Part shown: positions 46,052 to 56,762 of the stretch, piece after piece
Layout: each line of letters starts with the position of its first letter
Position numbering within the stretch: position 1 is the first letter of the stretch
Source: Sphingomonas sp. CFBP 8760
GTDB lineage: Bacteria > Pseudomonadota > Alphaproteobacteria > Sphingomonadales > Sphingomonadaceae
NCBI RefSeq assembly: GCF_014841615.1
Contig: NZ_JACYUG010000009.1
Coordinates: 103,358-167,357 of the forward strand
Reading direction: 5' to 3'
Length of the DNA stretch: 64,000 nt
Notes under the pieces: model-generated
What the model was told of the DNA's origin: nothing
What the model saw: only the letters and a program-made list of their open reading frames with translations
Databases searched by the model: none
Made by a program: the position numbers and the translations under genes

Positions 46052-47008
46052 TCAGCGGGTGAACCAGTGGCGCTGCACGAAGTAGATCACCACCCCGGCC
46101 GCGATCACCGCGCACAGGCCGGCGATCGCATCGAACGCCCAGGGTTCCTGCGCATAGGGCAGGTTCGCCACGTTCATCCCGTACAGCCCGGTGATGAAGG
46201 TCAGCGGCAGGAACACCAGCGCCGCGATCGAGATGACGAGCGAGCGGGTGTCGATCTGTTCGGCGCGCAGGTCCGACAGCGTCTCGTGCATCAGCGCGGA
46301 GCGTTCGCGGATCGATTCCAGCTCCTCGGCCATCCGCGCGGCACGATCGGCGGCGGCGGCGAGGTGGAGCCGATCGTCGTCGCCCAGCCAGTCGCCCGGC
46401 AACGCCGCCAGCTTCTCCAGCGCGGCGCGTTGCGGGCTGAGGAAGCGGCGATAGCCGATCGCGGCGATCCGCACCTTGCTGACGGTGCGGCGCAGTTCGA
46501 AGATGCGGCTGGCGTCGATCCGCTCCTCGCAATCGTCCAGTTCGTCGCCCAGCTGCGCGACATCGGGATCGAGATCGGCGGTGATCGCGGCGGCGAAGGC
46601 GGTGATGAGGTCGCCGGGATCGTGCAGATGCCCGCCCTTCGCCTCCGCCTTCACCATGCCGACCGCGATCAGCGACTTGCGCGTGACCGAGAAGACCCGG
46701 CCCTTCTCCGCCCAGATGCGGACCGAGGCGAGCAGATCGCCGTCCAGCGCCGCCTGCGAGCGGCCGCGCAGGTTGAGGAACGCCCCCTCGCCGAACGCCT
46801 CGCAGCGGGGACGCGTTTCGGTCGCGGTGAGGGCGTCGACGACGTAATCGTCCAGCGCCGCGCGTCCGTGCAGCCAGCCGCGCGTCTCGTCGTCGATCTG
46901 CGGCAGGTGTATCCAGACGAGGTCGCCACGCACCGCCAGCGCCTCGTCCGGAGTGATCGCGGTGGCCTGGCCCCGGACGAAGCGGACGCAATACGCCTCC
47001 ATCACCAT
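46052..47008 (-). CDS. zntB: CorA-family zinc transporter ZntB
   Basis: A 318-residue CorA-type channel/transporter. The cytoplasmic domain (LVWIHLPQIDDETRGWLHG through the coiled ERSALMHETLSDLRAEQI) ends in two membrane helices with the hallmark YGMN in TGLYGMNVANLP. ZntB-type assignment rests on length and sequence style; Mg or other divalent transport is possible. Start may be 47008 or 47002; it overlaps the stop of the siroheme gene. Confidence 0.88.
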   Translation of the reverse strand: MVMEAYCVRFVRGQATAITPDEALAVRGDLVWIHLPQIDDETRGWLHGRAALDDYVVDALTATETRPRCEAFGEGAFLNLRGRSQAALDGDLLASVRIWAEKGRVFSVTRKSLIAVGMVKAEAKGGHLHDPGDLITAFAAAITADLDPDVAQLGDELDDCEERIDASRIFELRRTVSKVRIAAIGYRRFLSPQRAALEKLAALPGDWLGDDDRLHLAAAADRAARMAEELESIRERSALMHETLSDLRAEQIDTRSLVISIAALVFLPLTFITGLYGMNVANLPYAQEPWAFDAIAGLCAVIAAGVVIYFVQRHWFTR

Positions 47009-47763
47009 GCCATCCGCACATCGACGGTCAGGCCCGGCCCCGCGTCCGCCGCCCCGACGATCCGCGCGGCATCGGCGCGGGCGCGGTCGAGGATCGCGGG
47101 CGGCACGTCCGTGCCGTGGAACACCCGGTCGGCATTGGCGAGCAGACGGGCATGGCGCAGCGTCAGGTCGTCCGGATCGGCGGAGGTCAGCATGATCGAC
47201 TCCAGCCGTTCGGGCGCGCCGCCGGCGGCGATCGCCGCGACCATGTCGACACCGGCATGATCGGCCAGCGGATCGAGCGGGCCGCCCGGTGCCAGCGCCG
47301 CACCGATCGCGCGGCGGCGCGCGCCCATGTCGGGCAGCGCGGCCCGCAGACCGGCGCGCGCGGCGTGCATCCCGCGCGCCAGATCGCCGAGCGTCGCGGG
47401 CAGCAACGCCTCCAGCCGCTGGCGCAGCGCCGCCGCCAGCCCGGCGGAGACGCCACCGGTGCCGATCGCGACCAGCACCGGATCGCGGTCGACGATCGCG
47501 GGCAGCGTGAAATCGCAATGATCGGGCCGGTCGACCGCGTTGACCAGCACCCCGCGCGCCTTCAGCCGGGTGACCGCCGCCAGCGCCACATCCTCCTCGT
47601 CGATCGCGACGATGGCGAGCGCCGCCTGTGCCGCCTCGCCGACGACCACCGCACCGGCGCGGTCGAGCAGGCGGCGCTTGGCGTCCGCCGCCTCGCCCTC
47701 GCCCAGCAGGATCACCGGTCGGCCCGCCAGCCGCACGAACAGCGGCAGGCTGTGCAGGCTCAT
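47002..47763 (-). CDS. Siroheme synthase-like NAD(P)-binding protein with degenerate SUMT start
   Basis: A 253-residue protein. The first ~150 residues are a Met8/CysG-N domain (precorrin-2 dehydrogenase/sirohydrochlorin ferrochelatase) with PLFVRLAGRPVILLGEGEAA and VAIGTGGVSAGLAAALRQRL. The end (residues ~190-240: DPDDLTLRHARLLANADRVF) looks like the beginning of an SUMT methyltransferase domain without the rest. Whole CysG is ~460 residues, so this form lacks the methyltransferase. It overlaps zntB and lies after lysA. Confidence 0.8.
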   Translation of the reverse strand: MSLHSLPLFVRLAGRPVILLGEGEAADAKRRLLDRAGAVVVGEAAQAALAIVAIDEEDVALAAVTRLKARGVLVNAVDRPDHCDFTLPAIVDRDPVLVAIGTGGVSAGLAAALRQRLEALLPATLGDLARGMHAARAGLRAALPDMGARRRAIGAALAPGGPLDPLADHAGVDMVAAIAAGGAPERLESIMLTSADPDDLTLRHARLLANADRVFHGTDVPPAILDRARADAARIVGAADAGPGLTVDVRMAW

Positions 47764-47773
47764 GCCCCCGCCC

Positions 47774-49036
47774 TCACCCTTGCAGCCAGTCCGGCACGCG
47801 TTCGGCGGCGATCAGCGTCTCGGCCGCCACCCGGTCGGCGACGACGGCGAAGCGGTCGCCATCGACCAGCACCTCGGGCACCAGCGGCCGGCTGTTATAG
47901 GTCGACGCCATCGTCGCACCGTACGCGCCGGCGGTACGCAGCACGGCGAGGTCACCGGACACGACACGGTCGATGTCGCGCCCCATCGCGAAGGTGTCGC
48001 CGCTTTCGCAGACCGGGCCGGCGATGTTCGCCGTCATCCGCTCGCCGGTGGGGCGCACCGCGACGAAATCGTGATAGGCATCGTACAGCGCGACGCGGGC
48101 GAGGTCGTTCATCGCGGCATCGACGATGACATAGGGGTGGACGACGCCGGGCTTCACCCAGATCACCTCGGTCACCAGCACGCCGGCATTGCCGGCGATG
48201 ACCCGGCCTGGCTCGAACATCAGTTCCGCGTCCCAGTCGGCGGTGACGCGCGCGACCATCTCGCCATATTCGGCCGGACTGGGCGGCATGTCCCCCGCCT
48301 TGTAGGGCACGCCCAGACCGCCGCCGAGATCGACATGGGTGATGGTGTGGCCGGCGGCGCGCAGCTCGGCGACCAGTTCGCCGAGGCGGACATAGGCGGC
48401 TTCCAGCGGCTTCAGGTCGAACAGCTGGCTGCCGATATGGACCGCGACTCCGCGCAGGTTCAGCCCCGGCAGGCCCGCCAGCCGATCGAAGATGCCGGGT
48501 GCCTGATCCACGGCCACGCCGAACTTGTTCTCCTTGCGCCCGGTCGAGATCTTGGCGTGGGTGCCGGCATCGACATCGGGGTTCACCCGCAGCGTGGCGG
48601 GCGCGCGCAGGCCGCGTTCATGCGCCAGTTGCGCAAGGACGACGCCCTCCTCCTCCAGTTCGAGGTTGAACTGGCCGATCCCCGCGTCCAGCGCGGCGGC
48701 GAGTTCGGCGCGGGTCTTGCCGACGCCGGAGAAGACGATGTCACTGGCCGGCATCCCGGCGGCCAGCGCGCGCCGCATCTCGCCGACCGAGACGACATCG
48801 GCGCCGTAACCCTCGTCGGCCAGCACGCGCAGCACCGCCAGATTGGGGTTCGCCTTGATCGCATAGGCCAGGTGCTTGCGCGGCACCCCGGCCAGCCCCT
48901 CGCGGAACACGCGCGCATGGCGACGCAGCGTCGCGGCGGAATAGATGTAGACCGGGGTGCCGACCGCCTCGGCGATCACCGGCACGGCCACGTCCTCGAC
49001 GTGCATCACGCCATCTGAATAATCGAAATGGTTCAT
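47774..49036 (-). CDS. lysA: Diaminopimelate decarboxylase
   Basis: A 420-residue PLP alanine-racemase-fold enzyme giving lysine. Visible: PLP Lys in LAYAIKANPN (about residue 57), VDLGGGLGVPY and VCESGDTFAMGRD with the catalytic Cys. The start begins [17 protein letters not shown] small lipoprotein gene overlaps just upstream by four bases, as is frequent for lysA-lptX-type pairs in alphaproteobacteria. Confidence 0.96.
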   Translation of the reverse strand: MNHFDYSDGVMHVEDVAVPVIAEAVGTPVYIYSAATLRRHARVFREGLAGVPRKHLAYAIKANPNLAVLRVLADEGYGADVVSVGEMRRALAAGMPASDIVFSGVGKTRAELAAALDAGIGQFNLELEEEGVVLAQLAHERGLRAPATLRVNPDVDAGTHAKISTGRKENKFGVAVDQAPGIFDRLAGLPGLNLRGVAVHIGSQLFDLKPLEAAYVRLGELVAELRAAGHTITHVDLGGGLGVPYKAGDMPPSPAEYGEMVARVTADWDAELMFEPGRVIAGNAGVLVTEVIWVKPGVVHPYVIVDAAMNDLARVALYDAYHDFVAVRPTGERMTANIAGPVCESGDTFAMGRDIDRVVSGDLAVLRTAGAYGATMASTYNSRPLVPEVLVDGDRFAVVADRVAAETLIAAERVPDWLQG

Positions 49037-49266
49037 CGCGGTGGCAGATCGAACTCGTCATTGCGGCGTTGGTCGGAACGACGAAGCAGTTCGTCGCTGC
49101 GCTGCGGGCGCTGTTGCGGGGTGGGGGTGAGCAGTTCCTGTGGCGTCGGCGTAGCGCGTGCGCCCACCGGCGCGACGGGCAGCGAGCTGCCCTCCGGCGG
49201 TTTCAGCCCGGCGGCGGAGCCGCACCCGGCGAGCAGCAGCGGCAGCGCGATCAGGACGGGCCTCAT
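49033..49266 (-). CDS. Small LppX-type lipoprotein upstream of lysA
   Basis: A 77-residue protein with a lipoprotein signal ([18 protein letters not shown]; lipobox LAGC) and a Pro/Arg-rich remainder that is probably disordered. It overlaps the argH stop and the lysA start, so argH-lipoprotein-lysA are one transcription unit. Similar small lipoproteins precede lysA in many alphaproteobacteria; function unknown. Confidence 0.8.
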   Translation of the reverse strand: MRPVLIALPLLLAGCGSAAGLKPPEGSSLPVAPVGARATPTPQELLTPTPQQRPQRSDELLRRSDQRRNDEFDLPPR

Positions 49267-50645
49267 GCCTCTCCCCTCGCCGCGGCAATCGCCGCGCGGA
49301 CATTGACGGGGGCGGTGCCGCCGAAGCTGGTGCGGCTGGCGACCGAGGCATCGACCGACAGCACGTCGTAGACCGAGGCATCGATGCGGCCGTCGATCGC
49401 GGTCAGTTCGTCCAGCGACAGCGCGTCGAGGCCGATGCCCAATTCCTCCGCCCGCTTCACCGCGCGACCGGTGACGTGATGCGCCTCACGGAACGGCAGA
49501 CCCGCCTCGCGCACCAGCCAGTCGGCCAGATCGGTCGCGGTGGAGAAGCCGGCCTCCGCCACCTGCCGCATCCGGTCGGTCCGGAAGGTGGCGCTGTCGA
49601 TCATCCCGGTCATCGCCGCCAGGCATAGGCCCAGCAGGTCGTGCGCCTCGAACACCGGCGGCTTGTCGTCCTGCATGTCCTTCGAATAGGCGAGCGGCAG
49701 GCCCTTCATCGTCACCATCAGCGACGTCATCGCGCCCATGATCCGCCCGGCATGGCCGCGCACCAGCTCGGCCGCGTCGGGATTGCGCTTCTGCGGCATG
49801 ATCGAACTGCCGGTCGACCATTGATCGGACAGCGCGACGAAGCCGAAGGGCTGCGACGCCCACAGCACGAATTCCTCCGCCAGCCGCGACAGGTGCAGCG
49901 CGCACTGGGTCGCCGCCGTCAGGTAGTCGAGCGCGAAGTCGCGGTCGCTGACGGCGTCGAGCGAGTTGGTGGTCGGTCCGTCGAACCCCAGCGCCGCCGC
50001 CGTCGCATGGCGATCGATCGGGAAGCCGGTGCCCGCCAGCGCCGCCGAGCCGAGCGGACAGCGGTTCAGCCGGCTACGCGCATCGGCGAAGCGGCTGATA
50101 TCGCGCGCGATCATTGCGTGATACGCCATCAGGTGATGGCCCAGCGTCACCGGCTGCGCGGATTGCAGATGGGTGAAACCGGGCATCACGCTGCCGGCAT
50201 GGCCCTCGGCCCGCGCCAGCAGCGCGACCTGCAGCGCGGCGAGCGCGGCCAGCACCTGATCGATCGCGTCGCGCACCCACAGGCGGAAATCGGTCGCGAC
50301 CTGATCGTTGCGGCTGCGCGCGGTATGCAGCCGGCCGGCGACCGGGCCGATCGCCTCGGCCAGCCGTGCCTCGGTCAGCATGTGGATGTCTTCCAGCGAC
50401 AGGTCGTGGGGGACGCCGTTCGCCGCGTAATCCGCCGCCACCGTCTCCAGCCCCGCCGCGATCGTCGCCGCATCTTGCGGAGACACGATGCCCTGCTTGC
50501 CCAGCATCGCGACATGCGCCAGCGATCCGGCAATGTCCTGCCGCCACATTCGCTTGTCGAACGGCAGCGAGGCGTTAATCTCGCGCATCACCGCCGAGGG
50601 CCCTTCCGCAAAGCGGCCGCCCCACATGGCATTGGAGGATTTCAT
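49263..50645 (-). CDS. argH: Argininosuccinate lyase
   Basis: A 460-residue lyase of the fumarase superfamily, releasing arginine and fumarate. The signature [12 protein letters not shown] is present, with [10 protein letters not shown] at the N-terminus and THLQSAQPV. The start is the ATG at 50645, five residues before MWGG. Its start codon overlaps the start codon of the opposite-strand thioredoxin gene (shared CATG). Confidence 0.96.
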   Translation of the reverse strand: MKSSNAMWGGRFAEGPSAVMREINASLPFDKRMWRQDIAGSLAHVAMLGKQGIVSPQDAATIAAGLETVAADYAANGVPHDLSLEDIHMLTEARLAEAIGPVAGRLHTARSRNDQVATDFRLWVRDAIDQVLAALAALQVALLARAEGHAGSVMPGFTHLQSAQPVTLGHHLMAYHAMIARDISRFADARSRLNRCPLGSAALAGTGFPIDRHATAAALGFDGPTTNSLDAVSDRDFALDYLTAATQCALHLSRLAEEFVLWASQPFGFVALSDQWSTGSSIMPQKRNPDAAELVRGHAGRIMGAMTSLMVTMKGLPLAYSKDMQDDKPPVFEAHDLLGLCLAAMTGMIDSATFRTDRMRQVAEAGFSTATDLADWLVREAGLPFREAHHVTGRAVKRAEELGIGLDALSLDELTAIDGRIDASVYDVLSVDASVASRTSFGGTAPVNVRAAIAAARGEA

Positions 50646-51240
50646 GCGTTCGTCGATCATTCCGGTCCTGCTCGCGGGCCTGCTGGCCGCGTGCGGCGAT
50701 AAGCCCTCGGCCCCGGCGGGGCAAGGCAATGCGGCGAGCACCGCCAGCGCGGACGAGGTGAGCGCCGACGAGGCACCCCCCGCCGCTGCCGCCGCGCCCC
50801 GCAGCGGCTCGTTCGATCGGACCCATGCGGGCGAGGCGGCGCCGACGCTCGGCTTCCTCGATCCCGCCGGCAAGCCGGTGACGCTGGCGTCGTTCCGGGG
50901 CAAGCCGGTGCTGCTGAACCTGTGGGCGACGTGGTGCGGCCCGTGCGTGAAGGAACTGCCGACGCTGGATGCACTGGCCACACGTGAGGCGGGGCGGCTC
51001 CATGTCGTGACGCTCAGCCAGGACATGGACCCGGCCAAGGTTGCGCCCTTCTTCGCCGCCCGGAAATTCACGACGCTGAAAGCCTATACCGATCCCAAGA
51101 TGGCATGGGTGCCCGCGGTGGCCAGCAACCTGCCGACCAGCATCCTGTACGATTCGGCCGGGCGCGAGGTGTTGCGCACGGTCGGTGACCTCGACTGGAC
51201 CGGTGAACCGGCGACGAAGGCGATCGCGGCGGTCGGATAG
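50644..51240 (+). CDS. TlpA/ResA-like thioredoxin-fold lipoprotein
   Basis: A 198-residue exported protein. A lipoprotein signal ([13 protein letters not shown]) is followed by an Ala-rich linker and a TlpA-type thioredoxin domain with [15 protein letters not shown]. It would reduce periplasmic disulfides, for example in cytochrome c maturation. GGAGG lies five bases before its ATG at 50644, inside the argH coding strand's opposite side. Confidence 0.92.
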   Translation: MRSSIIPVLLAGLLAACGDKPSAPAGQGNAASTASADEVSADEAPPAAAAAPRSGSFDRTHAGEAAPTLGFLDPAGKPVTLASFRGKPVLLNLWATWCGPCVKELPTLDALATREAGRLHVVTLSQDMDPAKVAPFFAARKFTTLKAYTDPKMAWVPAVASNLPTSILYDSAGREVLRTVGDLDWTGEPATKAIAAVG

Positions 51241-51478
51241 CGTCGGCGACCGGGGAATGGCGGGGACGTTGCATGTGCGACGTTCCCCGATCCGGCGGCA
51301 TGACGGAATCGCCAGGAGCCGGGTCCAATCCTCAGTGCGGCCGGTTCCGACACGGTTGATTAGTATACCAAACAACGATGCCAGACGTCCATCGAAGCCG
51401 ATCTCGTCCTACACCTAGAGGCGGGGTGCACGCCAACCGCGTGCCACCCAGACCAGCGAGGCGACTTAGGGACCCATC

Positions 51479-53350
51479 ATGACGTCACTCAACAACCTGA
51501 AGATATCGATCAAAATATCCCTCCTGCTGTCGCTGATCGGAATCGTCGCCCTGGGCCTGGCATGGACATCGTCCAGCCGGCTGATGGCGGCCGATGCCCG
51601 GTACGGCAATCTGATCGCACATACGATGGAACCGACCATTCACCTCGCCCGCGCCAACCGGTCATTGCTGAGTATGAGCTACCGATCGTACCAGACGCTG
51701 GTCTATGACGGCGGCTCGCCAAAGGCCCGCGCCGCTGCCGAGGCCGAGAAAGCGGCGTTCGACGCCGCCATCGGATCGCTGAACCGGGCCAAGGCGGGCG
51801 ACCCCGCCGCTGCGACGATCATCGACGATTTCGCCAGGGAACTGACGGCCGTGCAGGACAGGTACGCGCAGGGCGTCGCGTTGGGTGTTCGCAACGACAA
51901 CGATGCGGCGCGCAGGATGCTGCAGGACGGCGACGCGCTTGCCGACCGACTGCAGGTGCGGTTCGCACCCTATAACGAGAAGCGGATCGATTTCGCCAAG
52001 ACCTCGTCCGCCGATCTCGCCGCGTCGAACCGTCACACGTCGACGACGCTGATCGCGGTGGCGATCGTCAGCGTGATCGCCGGCTTGGGGCTGGCGATGG
52101 TCGCGACGCGCAAGGGTATCACGGGGCCGCTCGACCGGCTTCGCGGCCAGATGGCCGACATGGCCGGCGGCCGTTACGACGCCGGAATCGTCGGCGTCGA
52201 TCGCGGTGACGAGGTTGGCGCGATGGCCAGGGCGGTACAGGTGTTCCGGCAGGACGGCATCGCCAAACAGGCGGCCGATCAGGCAAAGGCCCGCACCGAT
52301 GCCGAACAGAAGATGGTGGTCGACACCGTATCGGCGCACCTGTCCGACCTGTCGAACGGCGACCTGACCGCGACGATCGACACGGATTTTCCCGCCGACT
52401 ATGCGGCCCTGAAGGCGAATTTCAACGAGGCGCTGGACAAGCTGCGCGACCTGATCGGGTCGGTGTCGGACAGCGCCGCCACGATCCGTACCGGTTCCGG
52501 CGAGATCGCGCAGGCCTCCGAAGACCTCGCGCGGCGGACCGAAAGCAACGCCGCCTCGCTGGAGGAGACCGCCGCCTCGGTCACCCAGATGGACGGCCGC
52601 CTGCGTGCCTCGGCGGTGGCGGCGACGCGGACGGTGGAGCGCGCCGATCAGGCGATCGCCACGGTCGGTGGCGGTCGCGCGGTGGCCGACGAAGCGGTGC
52701 AGGCGATGGGCCGGGTGTCGGACAGCGCCAAGGGCATCGACTCGGTGATCGAGGGTCTCGACAAGATCGCGTTCCAGACGCGGGTGCTGGCGATGAACGC
52801 GGCGGTCGAAGCCGGCCGGGCGGGCGATGCCGGGCGCGGCTTCGCGGTGGTGGCCGATCTCGTCTCCGCTCTCGCGATGCGCGCCGAGGAGGAAGCCAAG
52901 CGGGCGCGCGACCAGCTGACGGTCACGCAGACCGATATCGTCACCGCGGTCGAAGCGGTCACCAAGGTCGATGGCGCACTCGCCAACATCTCGGACGACG
53001 TGACGCAGGTCCACCAACTGCTGGCGACGATGGCAACCGACAATCAGGCGCAGTCGGCGGCGATCACGCAGATATCCGTGGCGATCGGCACGATGGACCA
53101 GTCCACCCAGCAGAATGCCGCGATGGTCGAGGAAACCTCCGCCGCCGCGCGCAATCTGGCGGGCGAAGTCGGCAATCTGAGCGAGCAGGCAAGCCGCTTC
53201 ACCATCGGACATACCGGCGCGCATGATCGCGCGTCGGCGGGCAAGCCGGATTACGGCAAGCCGGAGGCTTACGGCTCACATATCCGTCCCCTGCCGGCGG
53301 GCGCCCTTTCCGCCATGGTCCGCACGGACGACGAATGGACGTCATTCTGA
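51479..53350 (+). CDS. Methyl-accepting chemotaxis protein with C-terminal EWTSF tail
   Basis: A 623-residue chemoreceptor: N-terminal membrane helix, 4-helix-bundle ligand domain ([20 protein letters not shown]), second membrane helix near residue 195, HAMP ([20 protein letters not shown]), and a signalling hairpin with [20 protein letters not shown]. It ends in EWTSF, matching the xWxxF CheR-docking pentapeptide. The hairpin tip differs from classical INLLALNA by having RVLAMNA. It starts at ATG 51479. Ligand unknown. Confidence 0.92.
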   Translation: MTSLNNLKISIKISLLLSLIGIVALGLAWTSSSRLMAADARYGNLIAHTMEPTIHLARANRSLLSMSYRSYQTLVYDGGSPKARAAAEAEKAAFDAAIGSLNRAKAGDPAAATIIDDFARELTAVQDRYAQGVALGVRNDNDAARRMLQDGDALADRLQVRFAPYNEKRIDFAKTSSADLAASNRHTSTTLIAVAIVSVIAGLGLAMVATRKGITGPLDRLRGQMADMAGGRYDAGIVGVDRGDEVGAMARAVQVFRQDGIAKQAADQAKARTDAEQKMVVDTVSAHLSDLSNGDLTATIDTDFPADYAALKANFNEALDKLRDLIGSVSDSAATIRTGSGEIAQASEDLARRTESNAASLEETAASVTQMDGRLRASAVAATRTVERADQAIATVGGGRAVADEAVQAMGRVSDSAKGIDSVIEGLDKIAFQTRVLAMNAAVEAGRAGDAGRGFAVVADLVSALAMRAEEEAKRARDQLTVTQTDIVTAVEAVTKVDGALANISDDVTQVHQLLATMATDNQAQSAAITQISVAIGTMDQSTQQNAAMVEETSAAARNLAGEVGNLSEQASRFTIGHTGAHDRASAGKPDYGKPEAYGSHIRPLPAGALSAMVRTDDEWTSF

Positions 53351-53564
53351 CGTCCGCGATGCGCGGCCCAGACCCCCAGGGCTGATGCCTCCCCGGCCAT
53401 GACGGCCGCCGCACGACCGATGCCACCGCCCCAGACCGGGGCGGTGGCATCGCAGTTCAGACGCGCCCGTCGCCCCCGCCATCGACTGTCACGTCGGGCC
53501 GTGACACCCACCCGACGGCAATACCGGCCCATCCGGACGCGATAGCCCCGATCCCGATCCCGGA

Positions 53565-53576
53565 TAGCGAACGCTA
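53565..53576. promoter_or_regulatory. Upstream operator-like dyad before the TonB receptor
   Basis: TAGCGAACGCTA is an inverted repeat of TAGCG with two central bases. It shares GATAGCG with the palindrome at 53642-53655. It lies in the otherwise empty 384-base gap between the chemoreceptor and the TonB receptor gene. Confidence 0.4.
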
Positions 53577-53641
53577 CCACTCCCATTGCTTTGGCAGGAA
53601 AGACTTTTATACAGGGTCCCGGCCGTGGATGCGCTCGATTA

Positions 53642-53655
53642 TGATAGCGCTATCA
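53642..53655. promoter_or_regulatory. LacI-family-type operator before the TonB receptor
   Basis: TGATAGCGCTATCA is a perfect 14-base palindrome with the central CG typical of LacI-family operators. It lies 80 bases before the receptor ATG. A TATACA at 53608-53613 could be the -10 of the promoter, placing the palindrome downstream of the start as a repressor block. No LacI gene is in the window. Confidence 0.6.
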
Positions 53656-53734
53656 CGATCAAGATGACGGCGTAACATGCCTTGGGCTGGTGCAGTCCGG
53701 CCATGAAGCGCGCATCCAGGAGAGGAAAAGAACA

Positions 53735-56679
53735 ATGCAATCGACTGTCATCGCCCTGTCGCCGCGCGCACGCCCGAATCGCCAGCGGTGGTTGAACGCC
53801 TGTGCATCGTCGGCGCTGCTGGCCTTCGGCATTTCTCCCATGGTCGCGCTCGCCCAGACGACCGTTCCGGTCGCGAATGGCGACACCGGTCAGATTCAGC
53901 CCGGACAGGCGACGGCAGCGTCGGCGGCCAGCCACCCCGCACTGGCACGGCTGGCGAGCCGGCCCCTGCCGCACAGGCGCCGATCGGCACCGAAGCCGCC
54001 AGCGACCCCGCCGAGGGCGACGACATCGTTGTTACCGGTATCCGCGCCAGCGTGCGATCGGCGCAGCAGATCAAGCGCAACGCCGAACAGATCGTGGATT
54101 CCATCGCGGCCGAGGATATCGGCAAACTGCCCGACCGTAACGTCGCCGAGGCGTTGCAGCGGATTTCCGGCGTGCAGGTGGAACGCAGTTACGGCGAGGG
54201 CAGCGCGATCGCCATTCGCGGCCTGACCCAGGTCCGCACCGAGGTGAACGGCCGGGACAGCTTCACCGCCAATGGCGGCCGTGGTCTCAGCCTCGAAGAC
54301 GTGCCGTCCGAATTGCTGGCGGGTATCGACGTCTACAAGAATCCGTCGGCCGATCTGGTCGAGGGCGGTATCGGCGGCCTCGTCAACCTGCGCACGCGCA
54401 AGCCGTTCGATTTCGCGGGGGCGAAATTCGCGGCGAGCTTCGGGCTCAACCATTACGATCTGGTGGACCAGACGGAGCCGCAGGCCAGCGCGCTGGTCAG
54501 CTATCGGTGGAACACGCCGATCGGACAGGTCGGCATCCTCGCCAACGTCTCTTACCAGCGGACCGCGTTCCGGCAGGATACGGTGTCCACCGAACCATTC
54601 TACACCTTCGGCGCCGGGACCGACCTCGGCCCCTTCCCGGGCCGTGGCAACGCGACGACCACCGTTCCGTCCGGCGCCGGCATCGGCCAGGTACAGGGCG
54701 ACCGCCAGCGCTTCGGCACCGATATCGCGGTGCAGTGGCGGCCGACCGACCGGCTGGAATTCACGGGCGAGATGTTCCGCGCGGAATACAACTTCGTCTT
54801 CCGCGACTATTCGTTCTTTGCGTTCACCGGCACCAGCAACATCATCCCGTCCACGATCGATCCGCCGCAGTTCGACAGCAACGGCGAATTCATCCGCGGA
54901 TCGTTCGTCGACGTACCGACCGCGTCCAACACCAGTTTCTCGACACGCGATTCGGTGACCACCGATTACTCGCTGAACGGCAAGTGGAATCCGACAGACC
55001 GGCTGAACGTCAGCGCGGATTTCCAGTACATCAAGGGTACGTCGAGCGCGGATCGCGCGATCGTGTCGCTCAGCCCACCGAACACGACGGTGACGCAGGA
55101 CCTGTCGGGCGCCGTGCCGGTGCTGACGCTGCCGACCGGCGCAGGGTTCACCAACCCCGCGAATTACGGCCTCGGCTATTATCTGGACAACATCGACGAT
55201 TCGTCGGCGCGCGAATATGCCGGGCGACTGGATGCCGAATATAAATTCGACGGCGCGCTGAAATCGATCAAGGTCGGCGGGCGCTACACCAACCGGCGCG
55301 CGAACAACGCCTCGACGTCGTACCGCAACTTCGTGGGCTTTTTCGGCGGCCCCGGCACGCTGCCGGACTCCAGCTTCTACGAGGTGTTCGACACCAGCAG
55401 CTTCTTCCGTGGCCGGCCCGGCCTGTTCGGCGACGTGCTCGCCTTCCCGCTGGCCATCCTGAACGATTATGGTTCGACGCGCCGCAAGCTGGCGACGCAA
55501 TTGCCGGACGCGGCGGCGGCGGCGTTGATCGCGGGTCAGTCCTATCTGCCCAGCGATCGCAACACCCAGGTCGAAAAGACCTATGCCGGCTATGCGACCG
55601 CCCGGTTCGGGCTGGACGATTTCGCGGTACCGTTCGACGGCAATGTCAGTGTGCGGGTGGTCCGCACCGAATCCCGGTCCAACGGCTTCCTCAGCCAGAC
55701 GCCGCAGGTCCGGGTACTCAATCCCGATGGATCGCCGGCCTTCAACGGCGACGGCAGCCCCGCCTTCCAGAACGGCACGACCAGTTTCGATGCGGTGAAC
55801 GCGGACAGCAACTATACCAAGTTCCTGCCCAGCCTGAACCTGCGGTTCCGCTTCACGGAGCGGCTGCAGCTCCGGCTTGCCGGATCGAAGGCGCTGACGC
55901 GGCCGGACTTTTCGCAGCTCAATCCCAACCTGAGCATCACGCAACCCAATCCGGCCACGCCGAACCCGGTCCGTCCGATCGCCACCGGGGGCAATCCGTT
56001 CCTGCGGCCGCTGGAAGCGGACCAGTTCGACGCATCGCTGGAATGGTATTTCTCCAACACCGGGCTGCTGTACGCAGCCGGGTTCTACAAGAAGATCGAC
56101 GGTTTCATCGCCAGCACGGTGACCCCGGAAACCTACACGTTCGGCAACACCAGCGTCGTGTACGACGTCAATCGCCCGGCCAATGGCGACGACGGCAAGG
56201 TCAAGGGCATCGAGATCGGCGGCAACACCTTCTTCGACTTCCTGCCGGGGCTGCTCAGCGGTTTCGGCGTGCAGGCGAACTTCACCTATGTGGATTCGGA
56301 GGCACCGTCGCCGACCGCGATCGATACCGGCGGCGCCCGCATCACCGTGCCGCTGGAAGGGCTGTCCAAGTACAGCTACAATCTGATCGGGCTGTACGAA
56401 AAGGGCCCGGTGTCGTTCCGCGCCGCGTATAACTGGCGCAGCCGGTACGTCCGCACGACGGCGGGTAACGGCACGCGCAACCTGCCGATCTACTCGAACG
56501 CGTTCGGCCAGCTCGACGCATCGGTCACGTACAGCTTCAACGATCATGTCGCGTTCACCGTCGACGGCACCAACCTGACCAACACGCGGCGCGACACCAT
56601 CTTCGGGCTCGACACGCGGCCCCGCGATTCGGTCCTGAACGACCGCCGGATCAGCGGCATCCTGCGGCTGAACTTCTAA
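53735..56679 (+). CDS. TonB-dependent receptor with a 5' frameshift
   Basis: The ATG at 53735 (AGGAGAGG upstream) opens a clear signal peptide, including SSALLAFGISPMVALAQTT. Near 53930-53960 the continuation switches to another frame, where GDDIVVTGIRASVRSAQ, the plug (RNVAEALQRISGVQVERSYG) and a full beta-barrel to 56679 follow. A one-base deletion explains it; the most likely position is the CCCC run near 53935. Intact, the protein would be ~980 residues. The barrel is complete and ends in Phe (LRLNF). With the fucosidase behind it, it probably imports fucosylated glycans. Confidence 0.85.
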
Positions 56680-56762
56680 GGGGCGGCAGGGCGCCTGGAT
56701 CGCTACCACGCGTCCGGGCGCCCTGCCCTTGGCACGACCGGCAAGATACTGGGGATTGCACG

